Source of the DNA: JBGPTF01 sp041490445
GTDB lineage: Bacteria; Acidobacteriota; Terriglobia; Acidiferrales; UBA7541
DNA length: 64,000 bases
Direction of reading: 5' to 3'
NCBI GenBank assembly: GCA_041490445.1
Contig: JBGPTF010000002.1
Location: 62,001 to 126,000 of the forward strand
Shown: positions 53,476 through 63,079 of the stretch, one piece after another
Numbering within the stretch: position 1 is the first letter of the stretch
Layout of the letters: the number at the start of each line of letters is the position of its first letter
Translations under genes and position numbers: made by a program
The notes under the pieces: generated by a model
The model's input: the letters and a program-made list of their open reading frames with translations, nothing else
Told to the model about the DNA's origin: nothing
Databases searched by the model: none

Positions 53476-56400
53476 CTATCTTTGCGCGGCGGCTTTCTTT
53501 AGATGAAGATCCTGCAGGGCGGCAACGTCGAAGGACTGCGCCGCAAGCGCGCGGATGCCGCTAGCGGCGGCGCGCGCGGCGGAAAGCGTCGTGATGCATG
53601 GCACGTTGTAGCGCACCGCGGCGCGGCGAATGGATTTCTCGTCGTAGAACGATTCGCGGCCCAGCGGCGTGTTGATGACGAGGTCTACCTTGCCCGTCTT
53701 CACCAGGTCTACGATGTTGGGTCGGCCCTCGTTCACCTTGTACACAGGCGTGACTTCAATTCCCGCCGCGGAAAGCGCCGCAGCCGTTCCGCGGGTCGCC
53801 ACAATCTTCAGGCCGGCCGCGGCCAGATCGCGCCCGAGTGAAATGACGTGGCGCTTGTCGTGGTCGTTCACGCTAATGAACACGGTTCCCTCGCGCGGAA
53901 GGCGCTGGCCCGCGGCGAGCTGAGCCTTGGCGAACGCCTGGCCGAAGTTCGAGGAAATCCCCATCACCTCGCCGGTGGAGCGCATCTCCGGCCCAAGGAT
54001 CGTGTCCACACCGCGGAATTTGTTGAACGGAAACACGGGCGACTTCACCGCGAAGAAATCGTGGACCGCAATCTCCGCCACCCCGTCCACCTCGATCACC
54101 GGGAGGCGCATCTCTTTCAGCTTGCGTCCGGTCATCAGCCGCGCGGCCACCTTCGCAATCGGAACGCCGGTGGCCTTGCTGACGTACGGCACGGTGCGCG
54201 ACGCCCGTGGATTCACTTCGAGGACGTACACCGTATCGCGCTGAATCGCGTATTGCACGTTCATCAGCCCGACAACGTTCAGCGCCCGCGCAAGCTTCGC
54301 AGTGTATTCACGAATCTTTTCCAGGACAGGAGGCTTCAGCGTCACCGGCGGCAACACGCAGGACGAGTCCCCGGAATGAATGCCCGCCTCTTCGATGTGT
54401 TCCATGATGCCGGCAATCACAACGTCGGTGCCGTCGGCCAGCGCGTCCACATCCACTTCGGTCGCGTCCTCCAGAAACTGATCGACGAGGATCGGCCGCG
54501 CAGGCCCCATCAGCGCCGCCTGCATCACGTAGTCCTCGACTGTTTTCAAGTCGTAGGCGATGACCATGGCGCGGCCACCGAGAACGTAGCTCGGGCGGAC
54601 GAGTACCGGCAGGCCGATCTCGCTTGCGACTTTGACCGCTTCCGCGGGCACCAGCGCCGTGCCGTTCCGCGGCTGCGGAATTTGGAGTTCTTCGAGGAGA
54701 CGGCCGAACCGGCGACGGTCTTCGGCAAGGTCGATGGACTCCGGAGCCGTCCCAATAATCGTTGCGCCGCAGCGCTTCAGTTCCAGCGCGAGATTCAGCG
54801 GCGTCTGCCCGCCGAATTGCACAATCACGCCCTGCGGGCGCTCGCGCTCGATTACCGCGAGCACGTCCTCGAGCGTCAGCGGCTCGAAATAAAGGCGGTC
54901 GGAAGTGTCGTAATCCGTCGAGACCGTTTCCGGATTGCAATTCACCATCACCGTCTCGTAGCCGTCTTCCTTCAGCGCGAACGAGGCATGGCAACAGCAA
55001 TAGTCGAATTCAATTCCCTGCCCGATGCGATTCGGCCCGCTGCCGAGGATGACAATCTTGGGCCGGTCGACCGGGTCCGCCTCGTCTTCTTCTTCGTAGG
55101 TCGAATAGAGGTAAGGAGTAAAGGATTCGAATTCCGCCGCGCAGGTATCCACGCGCTTGAATACCGGCTTGACGCCTAGTTTTTCGCGGCGCTCGCGGAC
55201 GGCGGTTGACGTCGTCTTCCACAACTGCGCGAGGGATTCGTCACTCGCGCCCGTCCGCTTGGCTTCGAGAAACATTTCCGCGGAGATTTTCGCGAGCCCC
55301 GTTTCCGCAACCAGCTTGTCGAGCGCGACGATTTCTTCCATCTGCCCGATGAACCACGGATCGATCTTTGTCAGCTCGCAAACTTCGGCGGCGCTCATTC
55401 CGCGCTCGAGCGCCGCAAACAGCCAATGGATGCGGTCGGGGCCCGGCACGGAAAGTTTTGCGCGCAGCAGCGCAGTGGACAATTCCGCCGGAGCGCGCCA
55501 GGGCGTGTGCGGCTCGAGCGAACGAATACCTTTCCGCAACGCTTCTTTGAACGTGCGGCCGATGGCCATCACTTCTCCCACCGATTTCATCTGCGTCGAG
55601 AGCGTCGTGTCAGCGCCGGGAAATTTCTCGAATTGCCATTTGGGGATTTTCACCACGACGTAATCAATGGTCGGCTCGAAGCAGGATGGCGTCTTTTTCG
55701 TAATGTCGTTCGGAATCTCGTCGAGAGTCAGGCCGACGGCCAGCTTGGCGGCGATTTTCGCGATGGGGAACCCGGTCGCCTTGCTCGCCAGCGCCGAACT
55801 CCGCGAGACGCGCGGATTCATCTCGATCACGACCATGCGGCCGGTTTCCGGATGAACCGCGAATTGAATGTTCGACCCGCCCGTTTCGACGCCAACTTCG
55901 CGGATGATCGCGGCGGAGGCGTCGCGCATCCGCTGGTATTCCTTGTCGGTGAGCGTTTGCGCCGGCGCGACGGTGATCGAATCGCCCGTATGGATGCCCA
56001 TCGGGTCGAAGTTCTCAATCGAGCAGATCACCACGAAGTTGTCGCCGCAATCGCGCATGACTTCCAGCTCGAATTCCTTCCATCCGAGCACCGATTCCTC
56101 GATAAGCGCCTCACGCACCGGGCTGCTGTCGAGTGCGCGCGCAATCGCGTCCGCAAATTCCTCCCGGTTATAAGCGATCGAGCCGCCGGTGCCGCCCAGC
56201 GTGAAGGAAGGACGAATCACGACGGGATAGCCCAATTCGTCGGCGAGGCGAACGGCGTCCTGCACGTTGTTCACGAGCGACGACGCGGGAACTTCGAGGC
56301 CCACTTTGCGGCAGGCGTCCTTGAACCACAGCCGGTCTTCCGCGATCTTGATGGCGCGCAGCGAGGCGCCGATCAACTTGGCGCCGTACTTTTCGAGGAT

Positions 56401-56718
56401 GCCGCTTTCGGCCAGCTCGACCGCGAGATTCAGGCCCGTCTGCCCGCCGACGGTCGGCAACAGCGAGTCCGGGCGTTCCCGCGCGATGATTTGCTCGACA
56501 TATTCTTTTGTGAGCGGCTCGATGTAGGTGCGGTCGGCAACTTCCGGGTCGGTCATGATCGTCGCCGGATTCGAGTTCACCAGGACCACTTCGTAGCCCT
56601 CGCTGCGCAGCGCCTTGCACGCCTGCGTGCCCGAATAGTCGAACTCGCACGCCTGGCCGATGATGATCGGCCCCGAGCCGATGATGAGGATCTTCTTGAT
56701 GTCCGTGCGCTTCGGCAT
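53476..56718 (-). CDS. carB: Carbamoyl-phosphate synthase large subunit
   Basis: 1080 aa. Two tandem ATP-grasp halves, each with GSGP.RIGQ (IIGSGPIIIGQ near the start and ILGSGPNRIGQG in the middle), substrate-binding PSFTLGGTGG and PSYVLGGRAM, and metal-binding EVNPRASR / EMNPRVSRSS. The C-terminal MGS-like allosteric domain (FISVNDHDKRHVISLGRDLAA..., ...VINTPLGRESFYDE) is present, so it should respond to UMP or ornithine. It makes carbamoyl phosphate for arginine and pyrimidines with CarA, whose gene is not adjacent but two genes upstream. Confidence 0.97.
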   Translation of the reverse strand: MPKRTDIKKILIIGSGPIIIGQACEFDYSGTQACKALRSEGYEVVLVNSNPATIMTDPEVADRTYIEPLTKEYVEQIIARERPDSLLPTVGGQTGLNLAVELAESGILEKYGAKLIGASLRAIKIAEDRLWFKDACRKVGLEVPASSLVNNVQDAVRLADELGYPVVIRPSFTLGGTGGSIAYNREEFADAIARALDSSPVREALIEESVLGWKEFELEVMRDCGDNFVVICSIENFDPMGIHTGDSITVAPAQTLTDKEYQRMRDASAAIIREVGVETGGSNIQFAVHPETGRMVVIEMNPRVSRSSALASKATGFPIAKIAAKLAVGLTLDEIPNDITKKTPSCFEPTIDYVVVKIPKWQFEKFPGADTTLSTQMKSVGEVMAIGRTFKEALRKGIRSLEPHTPWRAPAELSTALLRAKLSVPGPDRIHWLFAALERGMSAAEVCELTKIDPWFIGQMEEIVALDKLVAETGLAKISAEMFLEAKRTGASDESLAQLWKTTSTAVRERREKLGVKPVFKRVDTCAAEFESFTPYLYSTYEEEDEADPVDRPKIVILGSGPNRIGQGIEFDYCCCHASFALKEDGYETVMVNCNPETVSTDYDTSDRLYFEPLTLEDVLAVIERERPQGVIVQFGGQTPLNLALELKRCGATIIGTAPESIDLAEDRRRFGRLLEELQIPQPRNGTALVPAEAVKVASEIGLPVLVRPSYVLGGRAMVIAYDLKTVEDYVMQAALMGPARPILVDQFLEDATEVDVDALADGTDVVIAGIMEHIEEAGIHSGDSSCVLPPVTLKPPVLEKIREYTAKLARALNVVGLMNVQYAIQRDTVYVLEVNPRASRTVPYVSKATGVPIAKVAARLMTGRKLKEMRLPVIEVDGVAEIAVHDFFAVKSPVFPFNKFRGVDTILGPEMRSTGEVMGISSNFGQAFAKAQLAAGQRLPREGTVFISVNDHDKRHVISLGRDLAAAGLKIVATRGTAAALSAAGIEVTPVYKVNEGRPNIVDLVKTGKVDLVINTPLGRESFYDEKSIRRAAVRYNVPCITTLSAARAAASGIRALAAQSFDVAALQDLHLKKAAAQR

Positions 56719-56724
56719 TTTTCG

Positions 56725-57435
56725 TTAGGGCGCGGCCTTGAATGCCCCACCTGCCGCCTGCAACTGTTTGATTCCAATCATGAGGGATTCGCGCGTTTCC
56801 TTAGTAACACGAGTATCGTTCGCGACAGCCACCGTTGGCATTTCAAAATGAACACCGGAATAAAAGCAGAGAAGACCACAAGTGAGGAAAACCATGGGCA
56901 CGAGAGCTTCGCAATGGTTCCGAATTCTTGGCAATAGCTGTTCTGCGAGTTGGTAGGCGCGAGGCGAGTCCTCGCGGACTCCCAAATCGTACCTCGCGGC
57001 GTATTCTGTTAACGCAGACACATAGCCCTGAGCCATTCCGTAAGAATGGACTACTGCCTCCACGATGCGATCGTCAAGATCTCCAAGTCGGCTGCAATTT
57101 CCCCAATAGACCGGAAAAGGCCTAGGGCCAGGGGTATGAATCGCGGGGGGGAGCCCTGCCCTCAGCCGATTATCTAAGAGCTTCAACACATCCTGGATAT
57201 AGAACCGATAAAAATGGTCTATCTCAAAAAGAATCGCCTTCGCGACTGCCCGGCGGCGGGCATCTGCGTCCTCGATGCGGGCCTTCCTTTCGGCCTTCAA
57301 CTGCCTATTAACCTGATTTTTGAGGCTGCGAATCTGCAGGAGTACGGCGAGAAACGCTATGACTCCTGCTGCCAACGTCATGACTCCATCGAGCGACAGC
57401 CGCGCGTCGAATGAAAATCGAGCCAAGCTGCTCAT
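56725..57435 (-). CDS. Membrane-anchored hypothetical protein between carA and carB
   Basis: 236 aa. One N-terminal transmembrane helix (about residues 19-38) followed by a coiled-coil-like basic segment (RSLKNQVNRQLKAERKARIEDADARRR) and a mostly helical soluble domain with Tyr-rich FYRFYIQDVLKLL and VVHSYGMAQGYVSAL. I do not recognise the family. Its ATG overlaps the carA stop by 4 bp and its stop lies 6 bp before carB, so it is transcribed with them although unrelated to carbamoyl phosphate synthesis in sequence. AT content is higher than that of carA and carB. Confidence 0.7.
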   Translation of the reverse strand: MSSLARFSFDARLSLDGVMTLAAGVIAFLAVLLQIRSLKNQVNRQLKAERKARIEDADARRRAVAKAILFEIDHFYRFYIQDVLKLLDNRLRAGLPPAIHTPGPRPFPVYWGNCSRLGDLDDRIVEAVVHSYGMAQGYVSALTEYAARYDLGVREDSPRAYQLAEQLLPRIRNHCEALVPMVFLTCGLLCFYSGVHFEMPTVAVANDTRVTKETRESLMIGIKQLQAAGGAFKAAP

Positions 57436-58652
57436 CTTGGACCCCGCCCCATCATTTCGACGAAACGATCGAAGAGGTAGCGCGCATCGTGGGGGCCGGG
57501 CGAAGCCTCCGGGTGATACTGGACGCTGAACAGCGGCAACGACCGATGCCGCATGCCTTCATTCGTGTGATCGTTCAAATTCACGTGCGTGATTTCCACG
57601 TCGCTCGAGGGCAACGACTCTGGGTCCACTGCGAAACCGTGGTTCTGCGCGGTGATTTCCACCTTGCCGGTCATCAGATTCTTCACCGGATGATTCGAGC
57701 CATGGTGGCCGAATTTCAATTTGTACGTTCGCCCGCCCAGCGCAAGCCCGCACAATTGGTGCCCCAGGCAAATCCCAAAAATCGGCACGCGGCCGATGAG
57801 CCGCCGGATATTCTCAACCGCATAGGTGACCGGTTCGGGATCGCCCGGCCCGTTCGAAAGGAAGACACCGTCAGGCCTCAGCGCGAGGACATCCTCGGCG
57901 GATGTCTTCGCGGGGACGACGGCGACATCGCATCCGTGATCCACCAGCAGGCGGAGGATGTTCTGCTTGATGCCGAAATCGTAGGCGATCACGCGGTAGC
58001 GCCGGTCGGCAACGCCGGCCGAAGCGGCCTGCTTGCCAGCTCCCTTTGCGGCGTGGGCAGAGCCGCGGCCGTTCCCGCTTTCGAGTGCAGTGCTGCCACG
58101 CCGTCCTTCAATGGGAGCAGCAAGATCAATCGAGCCTTGTTTCCAGTCGTACCGCTTCGCGCAAGTGACTCGGCTCGCGAGCTCGAGGCCAGCCATCGCC
58201 GGCAGCGCGCGCGCCTCCGCGACCAGCTTTTCCGCAGGGGTGCCGTCCGTCGAAATCACGCCGCGGAGCGCGCCTACCGTGCGCAAATGCCGCACCAGCG
58301 CCCTGGTATCCACGTCCCAGATGACAGGAACCTTGTGGCGTTCGAGGTAGGCCTGCGCCGTCTCCGTGGAACGCCAGTTGGAAGAAAGATGCGAGAACTC
58401 GCGGACGATCAGCCCTTCGATGTACGGGTGCGGCGCTTCTTCATCCTCTGCATTCGCGCCGACATTTCCGATGTGCGGATAGGTCAGGCACACCATCTGG
58501 CCGGAATAACTAGGGTCGGTGAAAACTTCCTGGTACCCGGTGAGGCTGGTGTTGAAAACAACTTCGCCGCCGCGGCGGGTGCGAGCCCCCGCCGCGCGGC
58601 CGTTAAAAAGCCGCCCGTCCTCGAGCGCGAGCGTCGCGCGACCTGCCAGCAA
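57432..58652 (-). CDS. carA: Carbamoyl-phosphate synthase small subunit (glutaminase)
   Basis: 406 aa; supplies ammonia from glutamine to CarB. N-terminal CPSase domain (FNTSLTGYQEVFTDPSYSGQMVCLTYPHIGN) and class I glutaminase with the catalytic triad: Cys in FGICLGHQLCGLAL, and His-Glu near the end (VQYHPEASPGPHDARYLF). A Ser/Gly/Ala-rich insert (residues about 180-215) separates the halves. The start is uncertain: TTG at 58652 is used here, but CTG at 58661 is in frame and better spaced from a GGGAGG ribosome-binding site. Confidence 0.93.
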   Translation of the reverse strand: MLAGRATLALEDGRLFNGRAAGARTRRGGEVVFNTSLTGYQEVFTDPSYSGQMVCLTYPHIGNVGANAEDEEAPHPYIEGLIVREFSHLSSNWRSTETAQAYLERHKVPVIWDVDTRALVRHLRTVGALRGVISTDGTPAEKLVAEARALPAMAGLELASRVTCAKRYDWKQGSIDLAAPIEGRRGSTALESGNGRGSAHAAKGAGKQAASAGVADRRYRVIAYDFGIKQNILRLLVDHGCDVAVVPAKTSAEDVLALRPDGVFLSNGPGDPEPVTYAVENIRRLIGRVPIFGICLGHQLCGLALGGRTYKLKFGHHGSNHPVKNLMTGKVEITAQNHGFAVDPESLPSSDVEITHVNLNDHTNEGMRHRSLPLFSVQYHPEASPGPHDARYLFDRFVEMMGRGPR

Positions 58653-58697
58653 TTGCGTCAGCGCATCCTCCCGTCAATCCCCTGTGCACGAATCCGT

Positions 58698-59291
58698 TCA
58701 TTTCGAGCTGCTCGCATACGCCTGGATGGTCCCGAAGTGATCCACCGGCCAATACGCAAAGACTGCCTTGCCATAGATGAACCGACGGGGCACCGGCCCG
58801 AAGACGCGCGAGTCGTTCGAACTGTCGCGGTGATCCCCCATCACGAAATACTGATCGGCCGGGACGCGCACCGGCCCGAAACTCGAGCCATCCAGAAAAC
58901 TTGCCGGCACGTACGGTTCGCTCACGGCGTGGTCGTTTACGTACAAGCGCCCCTGCTCGATTTCGACAATCTCTCCCGGCAAACCCACCACACGCTTGAT
59001 GAACGATTTCGAGCGGTCCAGAGGATACCAGAAGACGACCACGTCGCCGCGCTCGATCGGTTCGAAACGATAGACCAGCAGGTTGATAAAAATGCGCTCC
59101 TGGTCCGTCAACAGCGGCACCATGCTGGTGCCTTCTACTTTGACTGGCTTGTAGAGAAAAATAAAGATGACCAGCATCAAGGCCAGAGCGATGACCAGGT
59201 CACGCGTCCAACTGCGAAGTTCACGGCGAAAGACGGAAGGGGAAGAATCGTCCGGAGTCACGGTGGGTTGAGGTTTTGCGCCGCCTAGCAT
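58698..59291 (-). CDS. lepB: Signal peptidase I
   Basis: 197 aa, membrane protease that removes Sec signal peptides. One transmembrane helix (about 32-49) is followed by the catalytic Ser in VEGTSMVPLL, the Lys in FIKRVVGLPGEIVEIEQGRLYVN (box with KRV-GLPGD-like) and YFVMGDHRDSSNDSRVFGPVPR. This set is the bacterial SPase I Ser/Lys dyad and box E. It is in the carA transcription direction with a 45-bp gap to carA and probably its own promoter. Confidence 0.93.
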   Translation of the reverse strand: MLGGAKPQPTVTPDDSSPSVFRRELRSWTRDLVIALALMLVIFIFLYKPVKVEGTSMVPLLTDQERIFINLLVYRFEPIERGDVVVFWYPLDRSKSFIKRVVGLPGEIVEIEQGRLYVNDHAVSEPYVPASFLDGSSFGPVRVPADQYFVMGDHRDSSNDSRVFGPVPRRFIYGKAVFAYWPVDHFGTIQAYASSSK

Positions 59292-59501
59292 TCCTGTTTC
59301 ACTTCCTTATATATCATGACCGTAGCACTCGCGCCAGCCGGCAGATTGTGGAAATCGAAGTGATGCTGCTCACAGTCTTGCCCAACAAAGCTTAACAGGC
59401 TGCTTGGTAAGATGCCGCGTGGTGCGGTGGCAGGTTGCTTGGAGGAGAATTCGTGCCGGGCGGGAATGCTTCTCGTCGAAAGGATTTGGTCCGAAGAGGG
59501 A

Positions 59502-60419
59502 CTATTTGCTTTCGACGGGAATTCGGAAGAGGTGAATGTCGCGGCTCACGCCAAACGTGAAGCCCGCCTTCGGATCCTGCTTCGTCAGACCAACAATGCC
59601 AGCAAAGTCCCACTGAAGCCCGCCGGCGAGAATCTGCACACCCAGCCGCGCGAGCGAATGGCTCTCCGTGCCGATGAGATCGCTCGTGATGGTGCGCGAG
59701 GAGCGGCGCCCTTCGACTTCGCCCACCAGATTCAGCCGGTGGTGCAGCGGATAGAGAAACGCGCCGCCATACACGAGCTCGTCATTCTGGCTGAAGGTCG
59801 TCAGCGGCGCCTGCAGGATGCCGAGCCCCACGTCGCCGAAGACGTTGAGCTTGCCAAAATGCTTTTGCAGAATGACGGTGGCAAACACGTTCGTCGTATT
59901 GGTGCCGATTCCCTTCGCCTGATTCGAGTTGGGCATCTCGAAACCGAAGCGGAAGGCGACCGCGGGCCGGTGCTTCTGCTCGCCCAGGATGCGGATCTTC
60001 GTCCACAGCGAGAAGTCGCCCGTGTCGTTCGTGGAAGTGGGCGACGACAATTTGAGCGGCGTGAAGCTGGCGTCGCTATGCTTGATGTCGAGAAAATTCT
60101 GGACGGTGCCCTGGAGCTGGAACTCGACGATCTGGCCGATGCCCAGGCGGAAATTCAGGACGCCGAGCGAAGTCATATCGCCCGAAAGGGCAGAAAACGG
60201 GATGCGGGCATCCTGCAGAAAATCGAAGCCGATCTCGGCGCGCAGGGTGCCTCGCGGGACGATTTCCGTGTCGGGTGTCTTAAGAGGGCGATCCTGCGCA
60301 GCCAGCGGAAAACCAAAGAGAAGGCGCAGCGTCAGGACAAAAAGAAGGCGACGATACTTGCGCGCGATCGGTGAAGCCTGCACAGCGCCGGTCTTCCCTG
60401 CTTCGCTGTTATCGCGCAT
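59502..60419 (-). CDS. Putative outer-membrane protein
   Basis: 305 aa from ATG 60419. Signal peptide at about residues 21-41 (LLFVLTLRLLFGFPLAAQ), then beta-rich, amphipathic strands such as GTLRAEIGFDFLQDARI, RLGIGQIVEFQLQGTVQ, VAFRFGFEMPNS, KLNVFGDVGLGI, VYGGAFLYPLHHRLNLVGEVEG and DFAGIVGLTKQDPKAGFTFGVS. The even spacing of alternating hydrophobic strands and its aromatic-rich termini suggest a transmembrane beta-barrel. Family and ligand are unknown. It is followed by rsmE in the opposite side of a 45-bp gap. Confidence 0.7.
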   Translation of the reverse strand: MRDNSEAGKTGAVQASPIARKYRRLLFVLTLRLLFGFPLAAQDRPLKTPDTEIVPRGTLRAEIGFDFLQDARIPFSALSGDMTSLGVLNFRLGIGQIVEFQLQGTVQNFLDIKHSDASFTPLKLSSPTSTNDTGDFSLWTKIRILGEQKHRPAVAFRFGFEMPNSNQAKGIGTNTTNVFATVILQKHFGKLNVFGDVGLGILQAPLTTFSQNDELVYGGAFLYPLHHRLNLVGEVEGRRSSRTITSDLIGTESHSLARLGVQILAGGLQWDFAGIVGLTKQDPKAGFTFGVSRDIHLFRIPVESK

Positions 60420-60464
60420 ACCCGCCTCGTGCCCCAAGTCGCGGGTATGCTAAATCATCCGCGG

Positions 60465-61181
60465 TCAATCTCCAAGCGCGTAGTTGAAGACCGCGAGCGC
60501 AGCGATTACCGCCGTCTCGCTGCGCAGAATGTTTCCGCCGAGCGACGCTTCGACGAACCCTGCCGCGCGCGCGGATTCACACTCCGCGTCCGTCCAGCCG
60601 CCTTCCGGGCCGATCGCAAGCGCAACGGTTGACGGTCGAGGGCCGCTCACCATCTCACGCAGCCGCGGCGATTCCCTGCTCTCCGAGAGAATGACTTTCA
60701 TCTCCGCCCGGGACTGGGAAAAGGCATCTGCGGGGCGAATCGCTGCAGCGAGCGCCGGCGCGCGAAGGCGCCGCGATTGCTGTGCGGATTCCATTAGGAG
60801 TTTTTCCCAGCGGCGCGCCCGCTTTGCCGCGGCGGCTAACAAGGCTTTCTCGGTCCGGGCAGCAGCCAGAGGAATAATTTGAGCGACGCCAAGTTCCGTG
60901 GCTTTCTCGAGACACCACTCGAAGCGGTCGAATTTGATCACGGAAAGCAACAAGCTGATGCGCAGGGGAGGCTCTGTGGCGGGGAGCTGCTCCACGAGCT
61001 CGAATTCCACAGCGTCGCGCTGCACGCCTGCAACGCGCGCGAGCCACACCGCCTGACCGTCACTCAGTTCGTAAAGCTGGCCCGGTGCGGCGCGGAGAAC
61101 CCGTGCGAGATGCTGCGCCGCGTCGGCGCGCAGCGCAGCGCGGCCGGCCTCGAACCCCTTTACGAAGAATCGGCGTCGCAT
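60465..61181 (-). CDS. rsmE: 16S rRNA (uracil-1498-N3)-methyltransferase
   Basis: 238 aa SPOUT methyltransferase. N-terminal PUA-like part (HLARVLRAAPGQLYELSDG) and the knotted C-terminal domain with QIIPLAAARTEK, MESAQQSRRLRAPAL, ALAIGPEGGWTDAECESARAAGF and LGGNILRSETAVIAALAVF; the IGPEGG and LGxxILRxETA motifs bind S-adenosylmethionine. Methylates 16S rRNA U1498 in the ribosome. It lies just downstream of dnaJ (114 bp) in the heat-shock run. Confidence 0.94.
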   Translation of the reverse strand: MRRRFFVKGFEAGRAALRADAAQHLARVLRAAPGQLYELSDGQAVWLARVAGVQRDAVEFELVEQLPATEPPLRISLLLSVIKFDRFEWCLEKATELGVAQIIPLAAARTEKALLAAAAKRARRWEKLLMESAQQSRRLRAPALAAAIRPADAFSQSRAEMKVILSESRESPRLREMVSGPRPSTVALAIGPEGGWTDAECESARAAGFVEASLGGNILRSETAVIAALAVFNYALGD

Positions 61182-61295
61182 GTACCGCGCCTCGCTCCCT
61201 TTCCGCCGTGGTTATTATCCAGGGCACACTGCGACGAAGAAAGATTCCTCGCGCCGCTCGGAATCACTGAGCCCGGGGACTTTGGCCGCAAACGA

Positions 61296-62438
61296 TCAGC
61301 CGAAAATATCTTTCACTTTGTCGAAGAAGCTGGAGTTTCGTTCGACGGGCTTGTTGTCCGCGCGAAGGACTGTGCCGAGCTGCTCGAAGAGCCGCCGCTG
61401 CTCGCGCGTCAGCTTCGACGGCATGACCACCCGGACGTTTACATACAAATCGCCCTTGCCGCCCTGCGGACTCGGCAATCCTTTCCCGCGCAGCCGGAAG
61501 ATTTGCCCGCTCTGCGTGCCCTCCGAAATTTTCAGTTCTTCTTCACCGTTCAGCGTAGGAATCTTGACCTCGGCGCCAAGCACCGCCTGCGCGACCGTCA
61601 CGGGAATGGTGCAGTAGAGGTCCGCGTTCCTCCGCTCGAAGATGGGATGATCTTTTACACTCAGGAAGACGTAGAGGTCGCCCGGCGGGCCGCTGTTAAC
61701 ACCCGGCTCGCCTTCTCCGGCAACGCGCAGGCGCGTCTGCGAATCCACCCCGGGCGGAATGCGCAATTCGATGACGCGTTCGCGCTGCAGTCGCCCCTGC
61801 CCGCGGCATTTCGGGCAAGCCTCTTTGATCACCTGCCCGGCGCCGCGGCATGCCGTGCATGTCCGTGAAATGGCGAAGAAACCCTGCTGGTAATGCAATT
61901 GTCCGCGACCGCCGCACGGCTGGCAGACGGCCATCCCGGTGCCCGCCTTTGCTCCCGTGCCGTTGCACGGCTCACAGGTCTCGAGCCGCGGGACCTTAAT
62001 CTTGGTCGTGACGCCTGCGGCGGCCTCGTCAAACGTCAGAGACATGTCGTACCGCAGGTCGTTGCCACGCTGGCCGCGCGAGCCGCGGCCTCGTCGGCGC
62101 CCGCCGCTGCCGAAAAGATCCTCGAACCCGAACAGGTCGCCAAAAATATCCTGAAACTCTGAAAAAATGGTTTCGTTGAAGCCTGTTTCAAAGGTCTGCC
62201 CGGAAACGCCGGCATGGCCGAAGCGGTCGTACGCAGCCCGCTTCTGCTGGTCGCTGAGTACGCTGTAAGCCTCGGCGGCTTCGCGGAACCGCTCTTCCGC
62301 ATCGTGTTTGTTCTCCGGGTTGCGGTCCGGGTGCCAGCGGAGCGCGCATTTGCGGTAGGCGCTCTTGATCAGTTCGGCGGTGGCTTCGCGCGTCACGCTG
62401 AGAACTTCGTAGTAATCGCGTTTGTTCGTCAGAGGCAT
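61296..62438 (-). CDS. dnaJ: Chaperone DnaJ
   Basis: 380 aa Hsp40 co-chaperone of DnaK. J-domain with HPD at residues 36-38 (RWHPDRNPENK), Gly/Phe-type linker (GFEDLFGSGGRRRGRG), and four CxxCxGxG zinc-binding repeats: CEPCNGTG, CQPCGGRG, CTACRGAG, CPKCRGQG; C-terminal substrate-binding domains follow (GVNSGPPGDLYVFLSV). Length matches type I DnaJ. It follows grpE by 8 bp in the hrcA-grpE-dnaJ run; dnaK itself is not in the window. Confidence 0.97.
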   Translation of the reverse strand: MPLTNKRDYYEVLSVTREATAELIKSAYRKCALRWHPDRNPENKHDAEERFREAAEAYSVLSDQQKRAAYDRFGHAGVSGQTFETGFNETIFSEFQDIFGDLFGFEDLFGSGGRRRGRGSRGQRGNDLRYDMSLTFDEAAAGVTTKIKVPRLETCEPCNGTGAKAGTGMAVCQPCGGRGQLHYQQGFFAISRTCTACRGAGQVIKEACPKCRGQGRLQRERVIELRIPPGVDSQTRLRVAGEGEPGVNSGPPGDLYVFLSVKDHPIFERRNADLYCTIPVTVAQAVLGAEVKIPTLNGEEELKISEGTQSGQIFRLRGKGLPSPQGGKGDLYVNVRVVMPSKLTREQRRLFEQLGTVLRADNKPVERNSSFFDKVKDIFG

Positions 62439-62446
62439 TCCCGGTC

Positions 62447-63079
62447 CTAGTTATCACCGAACTTCGATGGAGCTGCCTTGCCCGCCGGGGGAACGGCGAC
62501 GCGCACCATCGCCGGCCGGAGCACGCGGTCGTGCAGGCGGTATCCGGCCTGCAACTCCTCGATGACCACGCCGTCATCGTGGTCCGCGCTCTCGACGCGC
62601 TCAATCGCATGATGCTCGTGCGGGTTGAACTGCTTGCCCACGGCCTCGATTCGCTCAAGCCCTTGCTTCGCAAGCACTTCCCACAGGTGCCGCTGGATCA
62701 GCTCGAAGCCCTTGCGGTACTCCTCATAGGCTGGATCGTCGTGCGCCGCAATGGCCCGCTCGAACGCGTCGAGCACCGGCAAAAGGCCCTCGATCAAGGA
62801 GGCAACGGCCCTGCTTCGGTCCTGCTGGCGCTCGCGCTCGACGCGCTTGCGATAGTTGTCAAAATCGGCCTGACGCCGCACCAGCGTGTCCGTCAACTCA
62901 CGGGTTTCCGCCTGAAGCTTCGCCACCTGCTCCGCAACCGCCTGCTCTCCGGCCGAGGCCGCGCCCTCGGGGTGCGTGCCGGCCGCCGGGTCCGCGATGG
63001 CCGGTTCGGGAACAGCTTCTCCGTTCGGTTTCGCCTTGGGGTTCATTTCAAATTCGTCGTGAGGTTTCGGGCGACTCAC
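62447..63079 (-). CDS. grpE: Nucleotide exchange factor GrpE
   Basis: 210 aa. A disordered charged N-terminus is followed by a long coiled coil (AEQVAKLQAETRELTDTLVRRQADFDNYRKRVERER) and the C-terminal beta domain FNPHEHHAIERVESADHDDGVVIEELQAGYRLHDRVLRPAMVRV, the GrpE signature. Its start overlaps the hrcA stop by 4 bp (63076-63079). A more internal Met (MNPKAK) is possible. Works with DnaK and DnaJ. Confidence 0.94.
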   Translation of the reverse strand: MSRPKPHDEFEMNPKAKPNGEAVPEPAIADPAAGTHPEGAASAGEQAVAEQVAKLQAETRELTDTLVRRQADFDNYRKRVERERQQDRSRAVASLIEGLLPVLDAFERAIAAHDDPAYEEYRKGFELIQRHLWEVLAKQGLERIEAVGKQFNPHEHHAIERVESADHDDGVVIEELQAGYRLHDRVLRPAMVRVAVPPAGKAAPSKFGDN

